Source: JAFAZJ01 sp964437145 (lineage in GTDB: Bacteria > Pseudomonadota > Alphaproteobacteria > Reyranellales > Reyranellaceae). Taken from it: 64,000 nt of DNA. Position numbers and translations under genes: made by a program. This document shows, in pieces, positions 54,927 to 64,000 of this stretch. The stretch spans positions 1 to 64,000 of the forward strand of contig CAYTFW010000004.1 of assembly GCA_964437145.1 (NCBI GenBank), written 5' to 3'. Under the pieces are notes generated by a model. It had not been told where the DNA came from, searched no databases, and saw only the letters and a list, made by a program, of their open reading frames with translations. The first letter of the stretch is position 1. The number at the start of each line of letters is the position of its first letter.

Positions 54927-56162
54927 ATGAGCGAGCGGACCTACGACGTCCTCGCCGAGGACGCGCACAAGCCGATCAAGATGTGGACCCGTGGCGTGAC
55001 CGTTGAGGACGCCGCGGCGAAGCAACTGCGCAACGTGGCGTCGTTGCCCTTCGTCGGGCCGCACGTCGCGGCGATGCCCGACGTCCATTGGGGCATGGGC
55101 GCCACCGTGGGCAGCGTGATCCCGACCAGCGGCGCCATCGTACCGGCGGCGGTCGGTGTCGATATCGGCTGCGGCATGTGCGCTTCGCTGACCAACCTCA
55201 AGGCGTCCGACCTGCCCGACTCGCTGCTCGGTGTCCGCACGGCCATCGAGGCCGCAGTGCCGCATGGCCGCACCGACAACGGCCGTGAGAACGACCTCGG
55301 CACCTGGCGCGGCAACCCGCCGCCACAGGTGGTCGAGGCGATCGCCGAACTGCGCGAGGGCCTGGACAAGGTCGTCGAGACGCGTCCGGCGCTGGGCCGC
55401 GCGGCCAAGCGTATGCCCTCGCACGCGGGTACGCTGGGGACCGGCAACCACTTCATCGAGGTCTGCCTCGACGAGAGCGATCGCGTGTGGGTGATGCTGC
55501 ACTCGGGTTCGCGCGGCATCGGCAACGCCATCGGCCAGCTCTTCATCGAGCTGGCGAAGGAGGACATGCGGCGCTGGTTCATCAACCTGCCGGACCAGGA
55601 TCTCGCCTACATCCCCGACGGCTCGGAGCATTTCGGGCCCTACCTGAAGGCGCTGAACTGGGCGCAGAAGTTCGCCCGGGCGAACCGCGAGCTGATGATG
55701 GCCGCGACCTTGCGCGCCATCGGCGAGGCGCTCGGTCGGCCGGTCGACGGCACGGCGATGGCGGTGAACTGCCACCACAACTACGTGTCGAAGGAGCGTC
55801 ACTTCGGCAAGGAGCTGTGGCTGACGCGCAAGGGCGCGGTCTCGGCCAAGGAGGGTGAGCTCGGCATCATCCCCGGCAGCATGGGCGCGCGTTCCTACAT
55901 CGTGCGCGGCAAGGGCGACCGCGAGAGCTTCATGTCGTGCTCGCACGGCGCGGGGCGGGCGATGTCGCGCGCCGAGGCCAAGCGTCGCTTCACCCTGGAG
56001 GACCACGCCGCGGCGACCGCGGGCGTCGAATGTCGCAAGGACGCCGAGGTGATCGACGAGACGCCCGGCGCCTACAAGGACATCGACGCCGTCATGGCGG
56101 CGCAGACCGACCTGGTCGACATCGTGCACACCTTGCGGCAGGTGGTGTGCGTGAAGGGCTGA
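54927..56162 (+). CDS. rtcB: RtcB-family RNA ligase
   Basis: GTP- and manganese-dependent ligase joining 2',3'-cyclic phosphate or 3'-phosphate to 5'-OH RNA ends. The 411-residue protein has GVDIGCGMCA (Asp79, Cys82), GTGNHFIE, MLHSGSRG, NCHHNY, GSMGARSYIV and SHGAGR, whose His340 is the expected guanylylated residue. No archease or RtcA gene is adjacent. Length is typical of the bacterial RtcB1 type. Confidence 0.92.
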   Translation: MSERTYDVLAEDAHKPIKMWTRGVTVEDAAAKQLRNVASLPFVGPHVAAMPDVHWGMGATVGSVIPTSGAIVPAAVGVDIGCGMCASLTNLKASDLPDSLLGVRTAIEAAVPHGRTDNGRENDLGTWRGNPPPQVVEAIAELREGLDKVVETRPALGRAAKRMPSHAGTLGTGNHFIEVCLDESDRVWVMLHSGSRGIGNAIGQLFIELAKEDMRRWFINLPDQDLAYIPDGSEHFGPYLKALNWAQKFARANRELMMAATLRAIGEALGRPVDGTAMAVNCHHNYVSKERHFGKELWLTRKGAVSAKEGELGIIPGSMGARSYIVRGKGDRESFMSCSHGAGRAMSRAEAKRRFTLEDHAAATAGVECRKDAEVIDETPGAYKDIDAVMAAQTDLVDIVHTLRQVVCVKG

Positions 56163-56166
56163 CCGT

Positions 56167-56413
56167 TACCTTCCCCCGGAGGGGCAGGGCAGTCGCATAT
56201 GGCGTTCAAGGTTGGGGGCGCGCCACTCCAGTGGCGCGTCGGCCGATCGACAAGACGCGCCACTGGAGTGGCGCGCCCCGACCAAACAGCGACTTTCATG
56301 GTGTTTGGGCCGCGTCGCTCCAGCGACGCATCATGAGCGCCGCTGGAGCGGCGCGGCCCGAAGACAGCCGACAAACCATACGCGATCGCCCTGCCCCTCC
56401 GGGGGAAGGTAAA
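56167..56413. mobile_element. MITE-like element with 25-bp perfect terminal inverted repeats
   Basis: Positions 56167-56191 are the exact reverse complement of 56389-56413, and similarity continues about 12 bp further inward. Inside are two hairpin units: one made of the 18-mers seen at 30320-30397 (56220-56277), the other of GCGTCGCTCCAGCGACGC and its relatives (56312-56357). No coding capacity. This fits a non-autonomous miniature element or a composite intergenic repeat. No target-site duplication was identified. Confidence 0.6.
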
Positions 56414-56714
56414 ACCAAGTCGAACCGGCCACAGGCGATAGGCCCGCCGTAGGGGCGAAGGAAATGTCGATGCCCCAGCGATCGAACCCGCCGATAGCGC
56501 ACCCGTAGCGGCGGAAATAGGGGCGGCCACCGGCGCCCGGTACAATCGCGGCGACCATCCCTTGAGGAGCCGCCCCGATGGCCCGCGACCGCGGGATGTC
56601 CGCCGATTTCCCGACCCGCGACGCCATCGTCGAGCGCGCGGCGGCGACGCGGCGCGCGCGGCGGCACCATCCACCGGCCGCCTCCGCGTCACCTGTCGTC
56701 GGCGCGCCGTGTCG
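56414..56714. other. Intergenic stretch without a confident gene
   Basis: No conserved reading frame was recognised. A possible small frame starts with the ATG at 56578 after GAGGAG, with TACAAT at 56541-56546 upstream, but its product has no recognisable similarity and runs into the tandem repeat, so no gene is called. Confidence 0.5.
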
Positions 56715-56736
56715 CGGGATGTCGCCAACCATAGCG

Positions 56737-56942
56737 AACCATAGCAACGGCGATTCGTCGCCATGTGGCGTGGCTGGCGCGTGGGCGGCACACGCCATCG
56801 CAAACCATAGAAACGGCGATGCGCCGCCCTGTGGCGAGGCCGGCGCGTGGGTGGCGCGCGCCATCGCAAACCATAGAAACGGCGAAGTGCCGCCATGTGG
56901 CGAGGCCGGCGCGTGGGTGGCGCGCACCATCGCAAACCATAG
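56737..56942. repeat. 66-bp tandem repeat, about three units
   Basis: The marker AACCATAG recurs at 56737, 56803, 56869 and 56935, exactly 66 bp apart, and the intervening units are about 90% alike. As 66 is a multiple of three, several frames stay open and would give a 22-residue period (for example IANHRNG and CGEAGAWVAR on the plus strand). Whether it is translated is unknown. The stretch 56943-57057 after it holds no gene that I can see. Confidence 0.85.
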
Positions 56943-57057
56943 CAATGGCGGCGCGCTCGCTGTCCGTGGCCCGCGCTTCGAGACGGCCGCAAGCCTCGAT
57001 TCGCCCCTTGATGGACGGTGGGGAGTCCGTCCCCCGCCAGCGGAGGAAGGTAGATGC

Positions 57058-58167
<1,110 letters not shown>

Positions 58168-58226
58168 GCGATCTCTCCCTTCAGGACGCGGCGCATCCTA
58201 ATCGCAGCGCGACGGGGCACGCCAGT

Positions 58227-59414
58227 ATGAAGCCGTCTGTCGCGGTGATCGGCGGCGGCCCGGCGGGGCTGATGGCCGCCGAAGTGCTGGCCGGCGGCGG
58301 CTGCGCCGTGACGGTGTACGAGCGCATGCCCACGGTCGGCCGCAAGCTGCTGATGGCCGGCCGCGGCGGGCTGAACCTCACGCACAGCGAGCCGCGTGAG
58401 GTGTTCCTGTCGCGCTACGGCGCGGCGCGCGACTGGATCACACCGATCCTCGACGCCTTCCCGCCGTCTGCGCTGCGGGCCTGGTGCGCGTCGCTGGGCG
58501 AGGAGACCTTCGTCGGCTCCAGCGGTCGCGTGTTCCCGAAAAGCTTCAAGGCCTCGCCGCTGCTGCGCGCCTGGCTGCGCCGGCTCGACTCGCTCGAGGT
58601 GCGCATCGAGACGCGCCGACGCTGGCTTGGGCTGGACGATATCGGCGCCGACGCGACGGTCCTGGCGCTGGGCGGCGCGTCATGGCCGCGGCTGGGATCG
58701 GATGGATCGTGGGTCGAGATCCTCCGTGAGCGCGGCGTCGCCATCAGCCCGCTGCGTCCGGCCAATTGCGGTTTCGAGGTCGACTGGAGCGATCATCTGC
58801 GTGAACGCTTCGCCGGCCAGCCGCTCAAGCGCATCGCGCTGTCGTTCGACGAGCAGCGGGTGCGCGGCGAGGCGATGATCACCGCGCACGGGCTCGAAGG
58901 CGGCGCGGTCTATGCGCTGTCGGCCGCGTTGCGCGAGGCGATCCTGCGCGATGGCCGCGCGGTCGTGGGCATCGACCTGATGCCCGACCTCGACGAGGCC
59001 GACATCCGTCGCCGCCTCGCCGAGCCGCGCGGCGCGCGTTCGCTGTCGACGAGCCTGCGTCGCATCGGCCTGTCGCCCGCCGGCGTGGCGCTGCTGCGTG
59101 AGAGCCGGCTCGGATCAAGCCCAGCGGAGCTCGCGGCGCGGATCAAGAACGCACCGGTGATCGTCGTCGCGGCGCGGCCGATCGAGCGGGCGATCTCCAC
59201 CGCCGGCGGCGTCGCGTGCGAAGAGCTCGACGAGACGCTGATGTTGAAGCGCCTGCCCGGCATGTTCGTCGCCGGCGAGATGCTCGACTGGGAAGCGCCG
59301 ACCGGCGGCTACCTGCTGCAGGCGAGCTTCGCAACGGCGGTCGCGGCGGCGCAGGGCGCGTTGAGCCGACTGGGTCTTGCGACCACATCGCCCGTTCAAC
59401 CATGGACCCCGTGA
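58227..59414 (+). CDS. HI0933/BaiN-family flavoprotein (TIGR03862 type)
   Basis: A 395-residue FAD protein: VAVIGGGPAGLMAAEVLA at the N-terminus, GRKLLMAGRGGLNLTHSE at about 38-55, and a C-terminal TAGGVACEELDETLM, then GMFVAGEMLDWEAPTGGYLL. Members are predicted NAD(P)/FAD-dependent oxidoreductases, mostly of unknown substrate. It overlaps the next gene by 13 bp. Confidence 0.88.
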   Translation: MKPSVAVIGGGPAGLMAAEVLAGGGCAVTVYERMPTVGRKLLMAGRGGLNLTHSEPREVFLSRYGAARDWITPILDAFPPSALRAWCASLGEETFVGSSGRVFPKSFKASPLLRAWLRRLDSLEVRIETRRRWLGLDDIGADATVLALGGASWPRLGSDGSWVEILRERGVAISPLRPANCGFEVDWSDHLRERFAGQPLKRIALSFDEQRVRGEAMITAHGLEGGAVYALSAALREAILRDGRAVVGIDLMPDLDEADIRRRLAEPRGARSLSTSLRRIGLSPAGVALLRESRLGSSPAELAARIKNAPVIVVAARPIERAISTAGGVACEELDETLMLKRLPGMFVAGEMLDWEAPTGGYLLQASFATAVAAAQGALSRLGLATTSPVQPWTP

Positions 59415-59875
59415 GCATGGCGCCGATGAAAATCGAGACGGCGGCTCGGCCTTGGATGCGCGTGATAGTCATCATGCTCGGCCTCGGCGTGATCGGCCTG
59501 CCGCTGTGGGAACTGTGGCGCGGCGTCTGGCCGCCCAACCTCACCAGCCCGTTCTTCCTCCTCATCATCCTCGGCGCCTGCGCGTTCGGCGTGCCGGCGA
59601 TCAGAGGCGGGCTGGTCGGCTGGTCGGACACTTGGACAATCACGCCCGGCCGCATCGAGATCGAACGGCGCAACCCGTTCACGACGCGCCGGCTGGTCTT
59701 CGTGCCGGCCGACATCGGCGCTATCGAAGTTGTCGAGCACCAAGCCATGGAAGGCGAGAACACGTTCTCCGTCGTCCTCGTCACGACCTGGGGCGAGCGC
59801 TACGACACGCCGCGCCGGCTGAGCACGCGCAAGTTCGCCGAAGAGCTGGCGGCGGATATCAGGCGCGCCTTCTGA
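59402..59875 (+). CDS. Small membrane protein of unknown function
   Basis: A 157-residue product with two membrane segments (about residues 18-38 and 50-70), followed by a soluble beta-rich part (WTITPGRIEIERRNPFTTRR) that could be a PH-like domain. Start uncertain: ATG codons at 59402, 59417 and 59426 are in frame. Not recognised beyond this. Confidence 0.6.
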   Translation: MDPVSMAPMKIETAARPWMRVIVIMLGLGVIGLPLWELWRGVWPPNLTSPFFLLIILGACAFGVPAIRGGLVGWSDTWTITPGRIEIERRNPFTTRRLVFVPADIGAIEVVEHQAMEGENTFSVVLVTTWGERYDTPRRLSTRKFAEELAADIRRAF

Positions 59876-59991
59876 GTCGAGGTGGCCTGCTGCCCTGAAC
59901 CAGTCTGGTTGCCGCATGCACCGGCGACGTGTTTCATGTCGACCACGATCCACTCGGATCGATCTCAACCCGCTTCGTCTGAGGTTTCGCG

Positions 59992-62334
59992 ATGGTGAAG
60001 TTCGGCGTCGGCCAGCCCGTGAGGCGGTTCGAAGATGTGCGGCTGCTGACCGGGAGGGGTCACTTCCAGGACGACCAGATCTTGCCGCGGCAGGCCCATG
60101 CCGTTTTCGTGCGCTCGCCGCACGCCCATGCGGCGATCCGCTCGATCTCGACCGAGGCGGCGTCGCGGGCGTCCGGCGTGGTCGCGGTCCTGACGGGCGC
60201 CGACTACGCCGCCGACGGGCTCGGCATGCCGAAAGCCGCCATGCCGCGCAAGAAGCGTGACGGCTCGCCGATGTTCGCGCCGCAGCGGCCGGCCCTGGTC
60301 GTCGATCGCGCGCGCTATGTCGGCGACCCGGTGGCGATGGTCATCGCCGAGACGCTCGCGGAGGCCAAGGACGCGGCGGAGCTGGTCGAGGTCGTGTACG
60401 ATCCACTCCCTTCGGTCACGCTCCTCTCGCAAGCGGCCGAACCCGGCGCGCCGCGCGTCTGGGACGAGAACCCCGACAACATCTCGCACACTCACGAACG
60501 CGGCGACCGCAAGGCGACCGACGAGGCCTTCGCTCGCGCCGCCCACATCGTGCGCCGGCGCTATGTCATCACACGCGTCCATGCGCAGTACATGGAGCCG
60601 CGCGGGGCGATCGGTACCTACGACGCCGGCGAGGATCGCTACACGCTTTACGCCGACGTGAACTACCCGCACCGCGTTCGCAACATGCTGGCCGACAAGG
60701 TGTTCGGGGTGCCCGAGAGCAAGATGCGCGTCGTCTGCCGCGATGTCGGCGGTGGCTTCGGCGCCAAGGGTTGGCAGTATGTCGATCACCGCCTGACGTT
60801 GTGGGCCGCCAAGAAGCTCGGCCGGCCCGTCCGGTGGACCTGCGAACGCTCGGAGCTGATCCTCGCCGACGAGCACGGGCGCGACAACATCGGCGATATC
60901 GCGCTGGCGTTGGATGAAAGCGGCCGGATCCTCGGCCTGCGGCTGCACATGTTGGCCAGCATCGGCGCTTACATCGCCTCCGATCGCCAATTGCTGACGC
61001 CCTTCGGCCAGATCGGCACGGTCACCGGCGTCTACGACATCCCGGCCGCCTACGTCAGCATCGACGCCGTTCTGTCCAACACCAATCCGACGGCGCCCTA
61101 TCGCGGCGCCGGCCGGCCGGAAGCGGCCTACCTGATCGAACGCGTCATCGAAGCCGCGGCCCAGGAGCTGGGCATCGATCCCATCGAGCTCCGTCGCCGC
61201 AACATCATCCCGCAGCGCAAGGTGCCGTATCGGACGCCGCTGGGTCCGTTCTACGACTGCGGCGAGTTCGAGAAGAACATGGATCTCGCGCTCAAGGCCG
61301 CCGACTACGCCGGCTTTGCCGCGCGCCGCGAGGCCTCGCGCGCGACGGGCAAGCTGCGCGGGATCGGCCTCGCCAACGCGATCGAGCAGGCCGCCGGTCC
61401 GGCGCCCGAATATGCCGAGGTGCGCTTCAATCCCAGCGGCACGGCGATCATGCTGATGGGCACCAAGACCCACGGGCAGGGCCACGAGACCGCGTTCAAG
61501 CAGATCCTGCACGAGAGACTGGGCATCGCGCCCGGCGACGTCCAGTTCATCGACGGCGACACCGATCGCGTCGCCTTCGGCATGGGCTCCAACGGTTCGC
61601 GCTCGATGGTGACGGGCGGAACGGCGTTGAGCCTGGCGGCGGAGAAGATCGTCCGGAAGGGCAAGCGCCTGGCGGCGCACCTGCTCGAGGCGGCTGAGGC
61701 CGACATCGAGTTCGCCGACGCGAAGTTCTCCGTCGTCGGCACCGATCGGACCATGACCTTGAAGCAGGTGGCGATGGCCGCCTTCCAGCCCGCCCGCCTG
61801 CCGCCGGGCGTCGAGCCAGGCTTCTACGAAAGCGCCACCTACGCGCCCAAGGGCGATACCTTTCCCAACGGCTGCCACGTCGCCGAGGTCGAGATCGATC
61901 CCGCGACGGGCGAGGTGGCGCTGCTCTCGTATTTGGTCGTCGACGATGTCGGTACGGTGATCAATCCCTTGATGCTCGCCGGCCAGATTCACGGCGGGGT
62001 GGCGCAGGGCGTCGGCCAGATCCTCATGGAACAGGTCGTCTACGACCGGGACTCCGGACAGCTTCTGACCGCCAGCTTCATGGACTACGCGATGCCGCGC
62101 GCCGATACGATGTGCAGTATCAAGATCGTCAGCAATCCTGTACCCACGGCGACCAATCCGCTCGGGGCCAAGGGCGCGGGCGAGGCCGGATGCGTCGGCG
62201 CGATGCCCTCGGTGATGATCGCGATCATGAACGCCTTGGCGGAGCGCGGCGTGCGCGAGCTCGATATGCCGGCCACCAGCGAGCGGGTCTGGGCCGCCCT
62301 TCAATCCGCCGCCAAGGCGGGAGGCGGAGCGTGA
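59992..62334 (+). CDS. Molybdenum hydroxylase large subunit (CoxL-like, form II), orphan
   Basis: A 780-residue xanthine-dehydrogenase-family molybdopterin-binding subunit. GVGQPVRRFEDVRLLTGRG, the DVGGGFGAKG loop, the active-site segment PYRGAGRPEAA and the C-terminal GAKGAGEAG with the catalytic Glu are visible. PYRGAGR is the form II signature; true CO dehydrogenases have AYxCSFR, so CO is not the likely substrate. The partner FAD and 2Fe-2S subunits are not in the window. GAGG precedes the ATG. The stop lies 2 bases before the next gene, so the two are probably coupled. Confidence 0.87.
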   Translation: MVKFGVGQPVRRFEDVRLLTGRGHFQDDQILPRQAHAVFVRSPHAHAAIRSISTEAASRASGVVAVLTGADYAADGLGMPKAAMPRKKRDGSPMFAPQRPALVVDRARYVGDPVAMVIAETLAEAKDAAELVEVVYDPLPSVTLLSQAAEPGAPRVWDENPDNISHTHERGDRKATDEAFARAAHIVRRRYVITRVHAQYMEPRGAIGTYDAGEDRYTLYADVNYPHRVRNMLADKVFGVPESKMRVVCRDVGGGFGAKGWQYVDHRLTLWAAKKLGRPVRWTCERSELILADEHGRDNIGDIALALDESGRILGLRLHMLASIGAYIASDRQLLTPFGQIGTVTGVYDIPAAYVSIDAVLSNTNPTAPYRGAGRPEAAYLIERVIEAAAQELGIDPIELRRRNIIPQRKVPYRTPLGPFYDCGEFEKNMDLALKAADYAGFAARREASRATGKLRGIGLANAIEQAAGPAPEYAEVRFNPSGTAIMLMGTKTHGQGHETAFKQILHERLGIAPGDVQFIDGDTDRVAFGMGSNGSRSMVTGGTALSLAAEKIVRKGKRLAAHLLEAAEADIEFADAKFSVVGTDRTMTLKQVAMAAFQPARLPPGVEPGFYESATYAPKGDTFPNGCHVAEVEIDPATGEVALLSYLVVDDVGTVINPLMLAGQIHGGVAQGVGQILMEQVVYDRDSGQLLTASFMDYAMPRADTMCSIKIVSNPVPTATNPLGAKGAGEAGCVGAMPSVMIAIMNALAERGVRELDMPATSERVWAALQSAAKAGGGA

Positions 62335-62336
62335 CC

Positions 62337-63842
62337 ATGCGAACCGGCGCCGAGTACCGCGAGAGCTTGCGTGATGGACGGCGTGTCTGGATCCTGGGCG
62401 AGGGGCTCGTCGACGATGTCACCACCCATCCTGCGACCCGCGCGATGGTCGAGGAGTATGTCGGCTGGTACGACCGGCACTTCGATCCCGCATGGCAGGA
62501 TACCGTGCTCACGCCGCCGGGCCCCGAGGGCAAGCGCTCGCCGGTGGGCTATCTCGTGCCGCGTTGCGCCGACGATCTCGCGCGCATGGGATGCTGCTTC
62601 CAGGCGACGACGTTTCTGAGCGCCGGCAACATCACCCATACGCCGGCCTATGGGCACCTCATCGCGCTCGGTGTCCTGCATGCGGTCGGCCTGCGCAATG
62701 CCTCGTTGGAGCAAGTCGCCAACGCGGAAGCCTATCGCGCCGAGATCGCCCGCACCGGCCGGTTCCTGACCTTCGCCGCGGGCGCCGCCCCGATCGGCTA
62801 TCGAATGCGGGAAGATCCCGCGGAACGCGGCGCGCTCAACATCGTAGAGCGTACCGACGCCGGTCTGGTGCTTCGCGGCAAGATCGGCATGCATACCAGT
62901 CCCGCCTATGCCGAGGATGTCTATATCGGCGCCCATAACGGCATCGATCTCGATGGTCATCGCGCGTCGTTCGTCGTCGCCGTGAATGCACCCGGCGTCA
63001 CCGTGATCTGCCGCAAACGGTCAGCGCGCGACGATAGTCCGTTCTCGGCGCCGCTCAGCAATCGCTTCGACGAGCTCGACGGCCAGATGTGGCTCGACGA
63101 TGTCCTGATCCCCTGGAACCGCGTCTTCCTGACCGAACCTTCAGCGGAGCCGGTGGCGCGTTGGCTGTTCTGGCATCAACTCTATTGCTGGCTCGCCAAG
63201 GCGGAGTTCACGCTCGGCCTTGCGCTCGCGTGCACCCATGCGATGGGGTTGGCCGCGCATGACCCGACCATCGAGTACCTGATCGATCTCATCACCGACG
63301 CGCAGACGGTGAAGAGTTGCCAGACCGCCGCCGAGCTCGACCCCGAGATCACGCCGGAGGGCTACTATGCGCCGAACCACAGTCACGTTTCGGTCGGCAG
63401 CCTGGCGATGCTACGCGCGCGTCCGCGCATGAGCGAAATCCTGCGCATCCTGCCGGGCTCGTCGCTGGTGGTCGCCCCCACTGACAGGGATCTCGCCGAT
63501 CCCGCGCTCGCCCGCGGACTGGAGGAGTCCTTCGGCGGCGGTGGCTATTCGGCGGCGCAGCGTGCGGCCTTGTTGCAACTGGCGTGGGACCATGTCGGTT
63601 CCGCCCTCGACCACCGCGAATCCGTTTATGAGCTGCACGCCAATGGCGGCGAGCCGGCCTGGCGCGGTCGCCTTCGCCGTCGCTTCGATCGCTACAACGA
63701 GCTGGCCAACGGCGTCGTGCGGCGGCTCGACGTGAAGATGCCGGAGATCGATCTCAGTGCCATCCGCAACGCGCCGCTCACGGCGCGGCGGCAGGTGAGC
63801 CCGCCCGCGCCGTCGCCCAAGACGGCGGCTGGAACAAGTTGA
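62337..63842 (+). CDS. HpaB-family flavin-dependent monooxygenase
   Basis: A 501-residue protein of the 4-hydroxyphenylacetate 3-monooxygenase (HpaB/PvcC) family: TGAEYRESLRDGRRVWILGEGLVDDVTTHP at the start (about residues 3-32), HTSPAYAEDVYIG and FDELDGQMWLDDVLIPWNRVF in the middle. It uses reduced FAD from a separate reductase, not seen here. The ATG at 62337 has GGAG 7 bases upstream, inside the end of the CoxL-like gene's leader context. Confidence 0.86.
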   Translation: MRTGAEYRESLRDGRRVWILGEGLVDDVTTHPATRAMVEEYVGWYDRHFDPAWQDTVLTPPGPEGKRSPVGYLVPRCADDLARMGCCFQATTFLSAGNITHTPAYGHLIALGVLHAVGLRNASLEQVANAEAYRAEIARTGRFLTFAAGAAPIGYRMREDPAERGALNIVERTDAGLVLRGKIGMHTSPAYAEDVYIGAHNGIDLDGHRASFVVAVNAPGVTVICRKRSARDDSPFSAPLSNRFDELDGQMWLDDVLIPWNRVFLTEPSAEPVARWLFWHQLYCWLAKAEFTLGLALACTHAMGLAAHDPTIEYLIDLITDAQTVKSCQTAAELDPEITPEGYYAPNHSHVSVGSLAMLRARPRMSEILRILPGSSLVVAPTDRDLADPALARGLEESFGGGGYSAAQRAALLQLAWDHVGSALDHRESVYELHANGGEPAWRGRLRRRFDRYNELANGVVRRLDVKMPEIDLSAIRNAPLTARRQVSPPAPSPKTAAGTS

Positions 63843-64000
63843 TCAGCCCGAGGCCGACGCGCTCTCGATCACCAGCGCCTTCTTCTGCGCCAGGTCGTAT
63901 TTCAGGCGCTGGACGTAGTCGAGGTCGCGGCCGGTGACGCGCACGAAGCGCGAGCCGTCGGGATAATCGATGGAGTGGATGTCGCCGACGTCGTAGCAAC
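63843..64000 (-). CDS. C-terminal end of an unidentified protein
   Basis: A minus-strand frame is open from the right edge to a TGA at 63845-63843 and gives about 51 residues, including HSIDYPDGSRFVRVTGRDLD and YVQRLKYDLAQKKALVIE. The stop abuts the HpaB-type stop codon. The start and most of the gene lie outside the window; the family is not recognised. Confidence 0.6.
   Translation of the reverse strand, partial: CYDVGDIHSIDYPDGSRFVRVTGRDLDYVQRLKYDLAQKKALVIESASASG

Noticed and set aside
56737..56942. CRISPR array
   Set aside because: The 66-bp units are contiguous tandem repeats without distinct unique spacers, and no cas genes are present.
59992..62334. Aerobic carbon monoxide dehydrogenase CoxL
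   Set aside because: The active-site loop is PYRGAGR (form II) and not AYxCSFR, and CoxM and CoxS are absent, so CO oxidation is not supported.

Overview
The window is about 68% G+C, densely coded, and looks like a chromosomal scaffold of an alphaproteobacterium. The evidence is the tsaE-amgK-murU-addB-addA-trxA order, the alphaproteobacterial AddAB type, the DUF1127 small proteins, GcvA-type LysR and UgpABCE-like transporters, and REP-like palindromes. The order cannot be fixed from sequence alone. A run of ten N at 15774-15783 shows that this is a scaffolded draft, possibly a metagenome-assembled genome. The 200 bases left of that gap read like a mycobacterial PPE-MPTR repeat and are probably foreign, so adjacency across the gap is not secure.

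Layout. 1-9.7 kb: housekeeping block (tRNA t6A modification, peptidoglycan sugar recycling kinase and uridylyltransferase, AddAB recombination nuclease, thioredoxin, a lipoprotein). 9.7-11.3 kb: two small proteins of stress-associated type divergent from a GcvA-type LysR regulator. 11.3-19.7 kb: two Ugp-like ABC cassettes facing away from each other across the gap; the right one ends in a GpdQ-like phosphodiesterase. 19.7-25.4 kb: a flavin monooxygenase/CMD/MarR module with a clear 28-bp operator, then a PPOX flavoprotein, a MetE-like methyltransferase and an aldo/keto reductase. 25.5-34.4 kb (minus strand): a presumed catabolic operon with three amidohydrolases, a PotABCD-type ABC transporter and a TauD-type dioxygenase. 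34.5-40.6 kb: aldo/keto reductases, DUF1428, serine hydrolase, SRPBCC, DUF427, DUF72 and VOC proteins.

40.6-50.9 kb is the most interesting part. It is a lithotrophic sulfur-oxidation locus: a SoxX-SoxA fusion, soxY, soxZ, soxB, soxC, a short one-heme soxD, a small cytochrome, the flavocytochrome c sulfide dehydrogenase flavoprotein, and a further cytochrome c. Divergent from it is an ArsR-family repressor with the two cysteines (C37 and C103) expected of SqrR/BigR persulfide sensors. Translationally coupled to that repressor by an ATGA overlap is a gene interrupted by an in-frame UGA. Read through as selenocysteine, it gives a 72-residue SelW/Rdx-like protein with a CxxU-G-Y-K motif and a plausible bacterial SECIS hairpin just downstream of the UGA. 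A conventional gene caller would miss this gene.

50.9-64 kb: a Gfo/Idh/MocA dehydrogenase, an ACMSD-like amidohydrolase, an orphan peptide-type binding protein, RtcB, a repeat-rich 0.9-kb intergenic region (a MITE-like element with 25-bp perfect terminal repeats and a 66-bp tandem repeat), glutathione-dependent formaldehyde dehydrogenase, a HI0933-family flavoprotein, a small membrane protein, an orphan molybdenum hydroxylase large subunit, an HpaB-type monooxygenase, and the end of one more gene on the minus strand. No tRNA, rRNA, CRISPR array, phage or transposase gene was seen.
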